64,000 nucleotides of DNA from CAWCUK01 sp963798775 (GTDB lineage: Bacteria; Bacteroidota; Ignavibacteria; Ignavibacteriales; Ignavibacteriaceae), in assembly GCA_963798775.1 (NCBI GenBank), contig CAWCUK010000001.1, positions 1,612,001 through 1,676,000 of the forward strand, in the 5' to 3' direction. A program made the translations under genes and the position numbers. Each line of letters begins with the position of its first letter. The first letter of the stretch is position 1. Shown here piece by piece: positions 52,547 to 61,968 of the stretch. The notes under the pieces were generated by a model. The model searched no databases. It was not told the DNA's origin and saw nothing but the letters and a program-made list of their open reading frames with translations.

Positions 52547-55004
52547 ATGAGATTTATTTTAATACTTCTAAGTTCGTTTTTTTTGTTTCCATTTTTAAAA
52601 GCTCAGAATGATGAAGCCAATAGCAAAACAGTTGCGCTATGGCTTTTTGATGAACAAGAAGGAGTTTATCCAAGCTCTGTTTTAAATGATGCTTCGCCGA
52701 ATGATTACCCGCTGGTTTTAGGGCAGGGCGGAAGTATTGTCTCCGGTAAGTTTGGAAATGCGCTTGAGCCTCTTAATCAAGCGGAGGTAAAATATCCTGA
52801 AGGAGAAGTTAGGTTCGGGCTTGAGCAAATACTTCCAGACAAAGGAAGAAAAACAGCGCCAATGTCATGGATGAACGCGAATTTTTGTGCTTTAATGACA
52901 ATGGGTGAAAATCATCTTAGAAAAGATGTTGGTTTTGTAAATCCTTTAAAAACAAAACTTAATCTTGGTGATTTTGATTGGACTGTAGAATTTTGGTTTA
53001 ATCCTACGGAACGGACAGATGAAGATGGAGTTGTTTTTGAATTGGGCGAAGGCCCGAGAGGAGAAAATGATATTATTACGAGCCTTACCTTAAATTCTAA
53101 TTTAAAAGGATTTACTTTTTTTAATGAACCTTCGGGAACAAAAATAATAATTCCTTCCGATGAAGAAGCGCTAAACCCTAAAAAAAATAAATGGCACCAC
53201 TTCGCTTTTGTGTATTCCTCAAAAGTGAAAAAACTTTATCATTATGTAGATGGAGTTCTGCAAAAGGAGCCCGTGAAGTTTAAGTTTGAATCATTAAAAC
53301 CCGGCAGCGAATCTTATATGAGCGTTGGTAGAGACGGCGAATGGAAAAAACCACTTCAAGGAAAATTAGATGAAATAAGGTTTTCAGAAGGAATGGTTTA
53401 TCAAAATAATTTTACTCCACCGCAAAGTTTTTCTGAGTTCTACAACGGAAATTATAAACAGGCAAAACTTCAAAAAACACTTCCATTATTGTTTGAAAAA
53501 GGAAATGAGAATCAAACTCCGCTAAAACTCGGAACAAGAAAATATTTATTTATTGACGGCGCGATTGCCGATAAAATGAAAAATATAAATTTTGTTGTAA
53601 ACCCTCCCAAAGATGATAAAAATGGTTTTTGACGATATCGGAAAATCGTTTAGAAAACATCTTACGGTGGTGCAGGATGATTCCGGCTTAATACGAATTT
53701 ATAACAGTTACAGCGATGATTATCTCGGCGTTATTACATCCAAAGACGGAATACATTTTACTAAACCCGATTTTGGAATGCACCATAAAAATGATAAAAA
53801 TATCGTAATCCCGGAATCGGTTGGCGGGTTAGGGAATCCTTTTATCGATCAAAACGGGCCGCCGGAGGAAAGATGGAAATATATAAGCGGTTATCATGAC
53901 AGAGGAATTTATTTATACACTTCGCCCGACGGCTGGCACTGGAAAAGATGGACTACTTATCTTCTTCCCTTTAGATCCGGAACTCAATCATGCAGTTTTT
54001 ACGATGATCAGAGAGGACTTTATATTGGATATCACCGAACAGGAATTTTTCATACGCCGGCAGGAGAAACGCAAAGAAGTTCCGTTGTAACGCTTGAAAA
54101 AAATATTCATCAGCCGTTTTCGTTTCATCCTTTAACACCGCAGGCATCGCTGGACTCGATGAAGGTTTTGCCTTTAAGAGAACCTGAGCCCTGGTATCTT
54201 GATAACGGCCCGCTAAGCCCTTGCGCACCTGGTTTAGAATTTCCTCATCTTTTTGATCCGGACAGTTCAGACCCTGTCGGGACAGATATATATGTTACCA
54301 AAGCACAAAAATATTCTTGGGCTCCGGATACTTATCTCGCCTTTCCTATTGTTTATTTCCATTATGAAAGCGACGGCCCTGAAACCCGCCAAGCATTGGG
54401 AATGCCGAAAATGAACAGAGGTTCCGGCCCGATTGAAACGGAAATATCAGTAAGCCGCGACGGATTAAATTGGAAAAGATATCACCGCCCTGCTTATGTT
54501 AATATCGGAATATACGCCGGAGATACTTTACATCAAATTTATATGGCAGATGGAATGGTAAAACGAGGCGATGAAATTTGGCAGTATTTTTTCGGGAATC
54601 AAGAATACCATTCTTCTTGGTCGAAAAGAAAACTAAGAGAAGCGGTTTACAGAGTTGTCCAAAGATTAGATGGTTTTATTTCAGCGGATTCACCTTATGG
54701 CAAATCCGGAACTATCATAACTAAACCAATAATTTTTGGAGGAAACAAATTAGTTCTAAACATAAATACCGGCGCGGCGGGTTACGCGCAGGTTGGTTTG
54801 CTTGATGAGAATGGCAATTCACTACCAGGCTTTTCTGCTGATGATTGTATTTATATAAACGGAAATTTTATTCGTACCGAAGTAGAATGGAAAGATAAAG
54901 GAAAAGATGTTTCCGCGTTTGCTGGAAAACCTGTGCGGGTTGTTATCCGATCTAGAGGCACAAAACTTTATTCAATGCAGTTTACTCAAGAAGAATTAAA
55001 ATAA
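52547..55004 (+). CDS. Secreted LamG-like/propeller protein, copy 2, frameshifted
   Basis: Two frames (52547-53632 and 53613-55004) give one protein. The shift lies in a run of five A at 53618-53622; with four A the reading is NPPKDDKMVFDDIGKSF, and the full length is 818 residues, matching copy 1 (814). The signal peptide ends FLKAQ. Domains and motifs follow copy 1: WLFDEQEGVYPSSVL, DWTVEFWFNPTE, GKLDEIRFSEGMVY, LTVVQDDSGLIRIYNSYSD, YHDRGIYLYTSPDGW and VQRLDGFISADSPYG. The conservation on both sides of the break, without further stops, argues for a very recent mutation or sequence error. It starts 34 bp after copy 1 and is a tandem duplicate of it. Confidence 0.75.
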
Positions 55005-55046
55005 ATTTAGAATAAATTAAAAACTTGTTAGAAAGGATTTTCCGAT

Positions 55047-56736
55047 ATGAAATTATTTTTTGGTTTTAGCTTTACTATTTTCTTCGCTCTTGCAGGATTA
55101 GTAAATGCTCAAGAAGCCGGGCCTGCTACACAAAAAGTTGATGCCGGGAAATACAGCAAAATTTATTATGTCTCGGCTGCGGATTCAAATATGAATGGAG
55201 ACGGCAGCAAAGAAAATCCATGGAACTCAATAACACAGGCACTAAATAAAATAAATGATGCGTCATCAAATAAAAAGTATGCGGTTGAAGTAGCCGAAGG
55301 AAAATATAGTGAAGCAACTATTCAGATAAAAGAATATGTTGATATCTATCGGAGGTTTCAAACCGAAAAAATGGGACAGAGATATTTTTACTTATGAAAC
55401 CGTACTTGAAGGAAATAACAACCATCGAATTTTGTTGGGAAGTAATAATTCCACTATCGACGGTTTTATATTCAGAGGCGGAGCGGTAAGAGGAGACGGC
55501 GGAGCAATTTTATGTAAAAGTGTTTCTCCCAAAATTTCCAATAATTTTTTCAGATCGAATAAAACGTTAGGGCCGCAAAATTGGAAGCCGAAATATTGGC
55601 ATGAAAAAGCAAATGACGGGGGCGCAGTTTGCGCTTCCGACGGAGCTTCTCCCCAAATATTAAATAATGTTTTTTACAAAAATGAAACTGAAAATGGAAG
55701 AGGCGCGGGAGTTGCATTTAATAATAACTGCGGCGGCACAATTTCGAATAATATTTTTATAAATAACACAAGCGGTTTAGATGATCCTATGAGAAGCAGC
55801 GACGGCGGTGCGGTTGCAGTTTTTAATTGGTCGAATCCTGCAATTGAAAATAATATAATCATCGGGAATAAAGCCTTAGCTAATAATGATGCCGGTGGAG
55901 TTTGGGTTGCGCTATGGTCTTCCGCTGTTGTAAGAAAAAATATTTTTCTTGATAATGACAGCGGAGATGATGCCGGAGCATTATTTGTCGGCGGACAGGA
56001 ACATCGTTATGATGCGCCGCTTGATACTATACCGCCTAAAGATAAATTTTATGTAACTGTAGATAAAAATATTTTTATGGGGAATAAAAATCCTTCTAAA
56101 AATTCTGGTGTAATGCGCTTTACCATGGAAAGCCGCGGAGAGTTTACAAACAATCTCTGCGCTTATAACAACGGCGTTTATTTTCAAAGATGTGAAGCGG
56201 AAATAGCGAATAATACAATGATGGAAAATCTGTTGCTGATTGAAACAAAATTCGATTTAAAAGGGAATAAAGTTTATAACAATATAATGTGGGGCGGAAT
56301 GCATGTGGACGCGCCGGCGGTTTTTGAAAACAATCTTTCAAAACAATCTGTGGAAGGAGAGAATAATATTGCTAAAACTCCCGGTTTTAAAAACGACGCG
56401 GTTCAATTGATACCTTTCAGTACTTCTTACGATCCTTTTAAATTTGTAACAACAGTTTTTGTTTCCGGCGCTAATTATAAGGCCGATGAATTAAAAGGTC
56501 GCGTAGTTAAAGCCGGTGATAAATGGGGCGTTGTCAAATCTAATACAGCGGAAAATATTGAAATTTGGAATGACCTTTCCGGTTTTACTTCACTTGAAAT
56601 ACTTCCCTCTTTCAGCCTTGCTGAAAATTCTCCATGCATAGATGCGGGGAAACAAATTTCATCTGTAAAAGAAGATCTATTAGGAAACAAAAGAGAGAAG
56701 CCTGATATAGGCGCAATAGAATATCAAAGAAAATAA
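55047..56736 (+). CDS. Secreted right-handed beta-helix protein (DUF1565/lyase-like), frameshifted
   Basis: Two frames (55047-55397 and 55336-56736) form a 562-residue protein if one base is removed near 55350: EYVDIYGGFKPKKWDRDI is then continuous, a typical first-coil motif of these proteins. A signal peptide (FTIFFALAGLVNAQ) precedes YYVSAADSNMNGDGSKENPW, the usual entry motif of pectate-lyase-fold proteins. Repeated coils with Asn ladders follow (ISNNFFRSN, ILNNVFYKN, ISNNIFINN, IENNIIIGN, VRKNIFLDN). It ends REKPDIGAIEYQRK. It is not closely related to the two beta-helix proteins at 24.9-30.8 kb. It is probably a polysaccharide lyase or binding protein of the foraging locus. Catalytic residues are not identified. 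Confidence 0.75.
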
Positions 56737-56778
56737 GAAAAGATTTTAAGAGTTTAGAAAGATTAAGGAGAAGCGGAA

Positions 56779-57751
56779 ATGAAAAGAAATAAAATTGATT
56801 TCAGCTTATTATTACTTTTATTTTTTTTGCTGTTATTTGTTTCCTCATCTTATTCTCAGCAGCAGGAACAATGGCAGCCTAAAAGAATTAATAAATGTAT
56901 AGAACTATTGAAGTCTGGGCAGCCGATATATTATTTATCAGCCTACGGAGGATATGAAGAAGGAAAGAAGTTGGCTAAAACCTGGGCTGATTATATAATT
57001 TATAATATGGAACACCATCCACTTGATTTCACTAAACTTCATGATTTTATGAAAGGTTTGGTGGATGGGGGCCCCACGCCAAGCGGGCATAGAACTCCAA
57101 CTGTAATTGTAAGTACGCCTTTGCTGGGGCTTAATACTAATGTGGTAAAAGCCGATGCATGGATGTTTCAGCAAGCGCTGGCGCAAGGAGCGCACGGGAT
57201 AGAATTAGCAAGAGCAAGAAGTCCTCAAGCGGTAAAAGAATTACTGCAGGCTATAAGATACCCGGTTCATCTTCAAGCGCAAGATACACTTGGAGTAGGT
57301 TATAGAGGTTACGGAAGCCAAAAATTCGCGGAATGGGTTTGGGGTGTTGACGATACTACTTATTTAAAAGAAAGCAGATGTTTGGCCGCTAAACCCGGAT
57401 GGGGAAATAATGGTTGGAGTAAAAATAGAAGATACTGTTGCATTAAGAAACAGCGATAAAACTTTAGCGCTACCCGGGATATGCTTTGCCGAGCACGGGC
57501 CGCGCGATATGGGATTGATGTACGGACATTTGGAAGGCCGCGCGGATCCGCCGGTTCCCCCTGAAGTTGTGGCCGCGGGAGAAAAGGTTTTAGCTGAATG
57601 TAAAAAATATCATTTATATTTTCTTGATAATGTCCTTCCTGTAAATGTAAAAGAAAAAATTGACCATGGAGTAATGATTGGAGCGGGAAGTAATAAGGAA
57701 GCCGCCGAAGTTGGGAGAGAATTCACAAAAAGAAAAATGCCGTGGAAATAA
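56779..57751 (+). CDS. HpcH/HpaI-family aldolase with signal peptide, frameshifted
   Basis: Frames 56779-57459 and 57410-57751 make a 323-residue protein if one base is removed near 57367-57375, giving ADVWPLNPDGEIMVGVKIED across the join. The body matches HpcH/HpaI class II aldolases (GAHGIELARARSPQAVKELL, then KIEDTVALRN and CFAEHGPRDMGLMYG). Unusually, a strong Sec signal peptide (FSLLLLLFFLLLFVSSSYSQ) precedes the enzyme, so it should act in the periplasm. The family cleaves 4-hydroxy-2-keto acids to pyruvate plus an aldehyde with a divalent metal. It is followed 16 bp later by an FAH-family enzyme that also has a signal peptide. Active-site residues should be checked, because the canonical Arg/Glu loop is hard to align by eye. 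Confidence 0.78.
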
Positions 57752-57767
57752 ATTAATCGGAGCCTAA

Positions 57768-58643
57768 ATGAGAACTTTATTCATAATTTTATTCGGAGTA
57801 TTAATTTTAAATACAACAAGTTTTACCCAGCAAGAAGAAGTTTACTGCCGGTTCCAATGGAAAGATAAAATTAATTACGGAAAAGTAGAGGGAAAAGAAA
57901 TTCATATTCTGGATAAAGCTCCCTGGCAGAACGGAAAAGAAACCGGGCAAAACCTTACGCTTGATAAAGTAAAATTATTAAATCCATCTGAGCCTTCTTT
58001 AATTATTGGGTTAAGTAAATCTTATAAGGAAAGCTGGAAAGGAAAAACTCCGCCTAAAAATGTAAGATGGTTTATTAAACCGCCAACCGCGGCAGGCGCG
58101 CCGGGTGATGACATAGTTATTCCGCCTTCGTTTGACGCTATAAAAGTAGAAGTTGAAATGGTTATTGTAATTGGGAAAAAAGTAAAAAACGCGGACGAAG
58201 CAGAAGCAAGAGATGCTATATTTGGCTATACAACGGGAAATGATGTTGTAGGCACAGTCGATTCATATCATAAGGTTAACGGCGAGCAGGCTGATTTAGC
58301 TGAAAATGTCCTTGCTACCGGATTAAAAATCAGCGATGGATTTGAACCGTTCGGGCCTTTTATTCACCGTAATATGGATTGGAAAAATAGAGAACGGATA
58401 ATGGAAGTTATAAATTCAGTAACAGGAGAGAAAGAAGTAGACTATAAAAACAGCACAAGCAGCCTTTTATATTCTCCGGCAAAAATTGTAAGTGATCTTT
58501 CGAAAGTTCTGACTTTGAATCCCGGTGATATAATTTCTTCAGGCACAAGCAAATCATTTCCCGCAAAAGGAGGAGATATTATAAAAATTAATGTTGAAGG
58601 ATTAGGAGGCTTTAATAGCAAAGTTGTAAATGTTTCAAACTAA
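57768..58643 (+). CDS. Exported fumarylacetoacetate hydrolase (FAH)-family protein
   Basis: 291 residues. An N-terminal signal peptide (RTLFIILFGVLILNTTSFTQ) precedes a full FAH domain: LIIGLSKSYKESW, IKPPTAAGAPGDDIVIPP, KVEVEMVIVIGKKV (E-x-E metal ligands), GYTTGNDVVGTVDS (Asp ligand), and LNPGDIISSGTSKSF near the end. The family includes hydrolases of 2,4-diketo acids, decarboxylases and sugar-acid enzymes such as those of the 2,4-diketo-3-deoxy-L-fuconate route. FAH enzymes are normally cytoplasmic, so export is notable and matches the exported aldolase just before it. The two may work in sequence on a 2-keto or 2,4-diketo sugar acid outside the inner membrane. This is inferred. Confidence 0.85.
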   Translation: MRTLFIILFGVLILNTTSFTQQEEVYCRFQWKDKINYGKVEGKEIHILDKAPWQNGKETGQNLTLDKVKLLNPSEPSLIIGLSKSYKESWKGKTPPKNVRWFIKPPTAAGAPGDDIVIPPSFDAIKVEVEMVIVIGKKVKNADEAEARDAIFGYTTGNDVVGTVDSYHKVNGEQADLAENVLATGLKISDGFEPFGPFIHRNMDWKNRERIMEVINSVTGEKEVDYKNSTSSLLYSPAKIVSDLSKVLTLNPGDIISSGTSKSFPAKGGDIIKINVEGLGGFNSKVVNVSN

Positions 58644-58690
58644 TTTTTTTCTTAACCCGTCGTAAAAACATATTAAAAGCAAATATTCTG

Positions 58691-59944
58691 TTGAAAAAAT
58701 CCTTTATACTAAATCTTCTAAAAATCTTTATCCTTATTTTTTTAATCGGTTTTATAAATAATGCGTTTGGTTTTTCGACTCATTCCAAAGCGGAAACCAT
58801 AAGTGTTTTTTTCAAGGCCGATTCGGATATAATTAATTTTTTCAAGTTTAATTTTAATTTGATTAATTATTCCATTGACCCGGAAAACGCTGATATAAAT
58901 ATATTATTTCTATCCCACAGCGCGGCTAACGGCGGAGAAACTTATTTAGTTATTTTTACAGGCAGAAAATCTTTTGAAGGAATAAACGATTCTTTAAAAA
59001 TTTCATTTCAGAAAACAGATTCTAAGGAAACAAAATATGAAGGTTTGTTAAAAATATTAAAGGTCGGGTTAGTGCGGTATTTTTCCTATACCGATTTATT
59101 AAACGATATTGAAATTATTTACCCAAGCGGCGCCGCAAAAAATGAAGCGGAAGTTGATAATTGGGACTTTTGGTTTTTTAATGTTTCTGCTTCAGGTTCA
59201 ATGGAAGCGGAAGAATCAAAAAAAAGTTTTCAAGCGGAAGGAGAAATAAACGCAAAGCGGGAAACTTATGAGTCGAAAACTAATTTATCCTTTTCATATA
59301 ATAATGAATTGCAGAAATTTTCGGTGGAAGAAGCGGAAACAAAGAGTATAAAAACAAAAAATGAGTTTAAGGGATTATACGTAAAAAGTTTAGGAAGTCA
59401 TTTATCCGCGGGAATTTATTCGGGATTTTCTTCCAACAGCTTTAAAAATCTTGGATTAAAAGCAAGCGCCGGACCCGCGGTTGAATATAATTATTTCCCT
59501 TATTCATATTCTTTATCAAAAGAATTATCACTTAAATATCAACTGGAATATGAATATCAATCTTACCTGGAAAAAACTATTTTAAAGAAAACAAAGGAAA
59601 ATTTGATAGGCCAAAGTTTAAGAATAAAATATGAGCTAAAAGATATTTGGGGTTCGGTTTCAATTTCACTTAACGGTTCAAATTATTTAAATGATTTTTC
59701 CATAAGCAGGCTTGAATTCGAATCGGATATTGCAATAAGAATATTTGAAGGATTTTCAGTGGACGCAAATATCCAAGCAAATTTAATTCATGATCAAATT
59801 TACCTTCCGTTAAAAAACGCGAGCGAAGAAGAAATTTTATTAAATCAAATTAAACTTGCTTCTCAATATGAATTCAGCATAAATTTTGGCGTTAGTTATT
59901 CTTTCGGTTCAATTTATAATAATATAATTAATACACGTTTTTAA
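58691..59944 (+). CDS. Putative outer-membrane beta-barrel protein of unknown function
   Basis: 417 residues from a TTG start (58691), chosen because it gives a good signal peptide (KKSFILNLLKIFILIFLIGFINNAFG); there is no better ATG. The first ~130 residues hold a soluble domain (FNLINYSIDPENADINILFLSH, GETYLVIFTGRKSFEG, LLKILKVGLVRYFSYTDL). After that come alternating amphipathic strands with aromatic ends (KTNLSFSYNNELQKF, GLKASAGPAVEYNYFPYSYS, LKYQLEYEYQSYLEK, INFGVSYSFGSIY), as in outer-membrane barrels. Proteins with this NADINILFL-type N-terminal pattern are found in related phyla and have no known function. It sits between the exported FAH enzyme and the sulfatase maturase; a role in export, binding or assembly is open. 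Confidence 0.65.
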   Translation: MKKSFILNLLKIFILIFLIGFINNAFGFSTHSKAETISVFFKADSDIINFFKFNFNLINYSIDPENADINILFLSHSAANGGETYLVIFTGRKSFEGINDSLKISFQKTDSKETKYEGLLKILKVGLVRYFSYTDLLNDIEIIYPSGAAKNEAEVDNWDFWFFNVSASGSMEAEESKKSFQAEGEINAKRETYESKTNLSFSYNNELQKFSVEEAETKSIKTKNEFKGLYVKSLGSHLSAGIYSGFSSNSFKNLGLKASAGPAVEYNYFPYSYSLSKELSLKYQLEYEYQSYLEKTILKKTKENLIGQSLRIKYELKDIWGSVSISLNGSNYLNDFSISRLEFESDIAIRIFEGFSVDANIQANLIHDQIYLPLKNASEEEILLNQIKLASQYEFSINFGVSYSFGSIYNNIINTRF

Positions 59945-59960
59945 TATCAACAGAAATACG

Positions 59961-61259
59961 ATGACAAAAAAATCTGCTTTTAGTTTAATGGCAAAACCTA
60001 TTGGGCCAATATGTAATTTAGACTGCAAGTATTGCTTCTATCTTGAAAAAGAAAATTTATATCCCGGCACTTCAAATTTTAAAATGTCCGATGAAACTTT
60101 AGAAGCTTATGTAAAACAAAAAATTGAAGCCCACGGAATTGATCAAGTAAATTTTGCGTGGCAAGGCGGAGAACCCACATTAATGGGAGTGGAGTTTTTT
60201 AGAAAAGCAGTAGAACTTCAAAAAAAATATTCTTCCGGCAAAATTATAAATAATGTTTTGCAGACCAACGGTGTTTTGCTTGATGATGAATGGTGCGGCT
60301 TCTTTAAGGAAAATAATTTTTTAATCGGTTTATCTATCGATGGGCCGAGAGAAATTCACGATGCTTACAGAGTTAATAAAGGCGGCGGAGATACTTTTGA
60401 CAAAGTTGTACGGGGAATAAATTATCTTAAAAAACATAAAGTGGATTTTAATACTCTAACAGTAATTCATAGATATAATGCAGATTTTCCTTTGGAAATA
60501 TATAATTTCCTAAAAGAAATCGGCAGCGGTTATATGCAGTTTATTCCAATTGTAGAAAGGGAATCAAATAATAAAGCGGAGAATAGTTTAAATCTCGTCT
60601 CGCCGGATAATAAAGAAGCGAATGTAACAGAATGGTCTGTATTTCCTGAACAGTATGGAAAATTTTTATGCGCGGTTTTTGATGAATGGGTGAGAAAGGA
60701 TGTCGGCAATTATTTTGTGCAGATGTTTGATGTTGCGCTGCAAAGCTGGCTGGGGATGGAACAGTCAATTTGCATATTTAGAAAAACTTGCGGCGACGCC
60801 ATGATAATAGAGCATAACGGCGATATTTATTCATGCGACCATTATGTTTATCCGCAAAATTTATTGGGAAATATTTTAGAAAACCCGCTTGAGTCTCTTA
60901 TCAATTCAGAACAGCAAAATAAATTCGGGCAAGATAAGCTTGATACGCTTCCCAACTATTGCCAAACTTGCGAAGTTAAATTTGCTTGTAACGGCGAGTG
61001 TCCTAAGCATAGATTTATAAAAACACCTGATGGGGAAGAAGGTTTAAATTACCTCTGCGCGGCTTATAAAAAATTCTTCAATTACGTTAATCCTTATATG
61101 AAGTTTATGGCGGAACAGTTAAAACATCAAAAGTCTCCGGCATATGTAATGAATTGGGTTTTAGAAAAAGATAAAGGATTTCCCGGATTAAATGTAGGAA
61201 GAAATGAAACTTGTCCTTGCGGAAGCGGAAAAAAATTTAAGAGCTGCTGTATGAAATAG
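59961..61259 (+). CDS. Anaerobic sulfatase-maturating enzyme (radical SAM/SPASM) with SEC-C tail
   Basis: 432 residues. The radical-SAM cluster motif is CNLDCKYC (Cys18, 22, 25), preceded by FSLMAKPIGPI. YCFYLEKE and WQGGEPTLMG (SAM binding) follow. The C-terminal half has the two-cluster SPASM region (CGDAMIIEHNGDIYSCDHYV, NYCQTCEVKFACNGECPKH), typical of anSME. The enzyme oxidises the Cys or Ser of a sulfatase to formylglycine without oxygen, and the CSPSR sulfatase at 40276 is its evident client. An extra zinc-binding SEC-C motif (CPCGSGKKFKSCC) ends the protein and may help contact SecA, ribosome or nascent sulfatase. It is the last gene of the catabolic block. Confidence 0.95.
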   Translation: MTKKSAFSLMAKPIGPICNLDCKYCFYLEKENLYPGTSNFKMSDETLEAYVKQKIEAHGIDQVNFAWQGGEPTLMGVEFFRKAVELQKKYSSGKIINNVLQTNGVLLDDEWCGFFKENNFLIGLSIDGPREIHDAYRVNKGGGDTFDKVVRGINYLKKHKVDFNTLTVIHRYNADFPLEIYNFLKEIGSGYMQFIPIVERESNNKAENSLNLVSPDNKEANVTEWSVFPEQYGKFLCAVFDEWVRKDVGNYFVQMFDVALQSWLGMEQSICIFRKTCGDAMIIEHNGDIYSCDHYVYPQNLLGNILENPLESLINSEQQNKFGQDKLDTLPNYCQTCEVKFACNGECPKHRFIKTPDGEEGLNYLCAAYKKFFNYVNPYMKFMAEQLKHQKSPAYVMNWVLEKDKGFPGLNVGRNETCPCGSGKKFKSCCMK

Positions 61260-61533
61260 GAGAAATTAGTTGGAAAAATTGTATGGCTGAATCGTTCTGC
61301 GGCAAAAACTCTCAGCAAGTTTTCCTTCGACTAAACCATCGCTAAACGATTCTTGGTTCTTCTTGGTCTTGACAACTCATCCGAAATTACTTAATTTCAA
61401 AAATACGACTCTACAAAACAAATTCCGTAGTAATTTAACCTTAGTAAATTGAAATACTCCCGGCCTTTTATGGAGTAATTTAAACTTTCAATAAAACTTT
61501 AGAAATTATACTTTAATAAACCCGGAATGAATA
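61260..61533. other. Intergenic region before the partner-switch module
   Basis: 274 bp with no gene. TTGACAACTC (61376-61385) followed after 20 nt by TAATTTCA is only a partial match to the Bacteroidota promoter; I do not call it. No strong hairpin is seen. Confidence 0.5.
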
Positions 61534-61959
61534 ATGACTAATACCAATAATATTAATCTGGAAATAAAACTTCCTAAAGTTGCAGACATGGAACTCGTCG
61601 CCCTGGAAGGTCTTGAAAGAATGGGCGGTCATCTCGGTATTTCTGATGATAAAATCGGCGAAGCGAGAATTATTGTTACAGAAGCAATCATTAATGGATT
61701 TGAACATTCGGGTGATGAAAATCCTTATGTTAATATTCAATTTTCTATGACAAAGGAAAAACTAACGATTCTTGTTACTGATTACGGCAAAGGATTTGAA
61801 CCCGAAAAAGTTGCTGACCCAAATATTGATGAAAAAATTAATGGAGATGACAGCAAAAGAGGCTGGGGCTTAAAATTAATGAAATCAATGTCTGATGATT
61901 TTATTATTGAATCCGGTGAAAACGGAACAAAAATTACAATTATAAAGAATTTAATTTAA
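61534..61959 (+). CDS. RsbW-like anti-sigma/serine kinase ATPase
   Basis: 141 residues of the HATPase_c_2 type: KIGEARIIVTEAIINGFEHSG (N box, with Glu and Asn for Mg-ATP), ILVTDYGKGFEPEKV (G1 box DxGxG) and SKRGWGLKLMKSMSDDF (G2 box). Family members bind a sigma factor or other partner and phosphorylate a STAS-domain protein. It starts a three-gene set with STAS and SpoIIE-type phosphatase genes 9 and 25 bp apart, the three parts of a partner-switching system. No sigma-factor gene is in view, so the final target may be a sigma factor elsewhere or a different output. Confidence 0.9.
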   Translation: MTNTNNINLEIKLPKVADMELVALEGLERMGGHLGISDDKIGEARIIVTEAIINGFEHSGDENPYVNIQFSMTKEKLTILVTDYGKGFEPEKVADPNIDEKINGDDSKRGWGLKLMKSMSDDFIIESGENGTKITIIKNLI

Positions 61960-61968
61960 GGAAAATCT

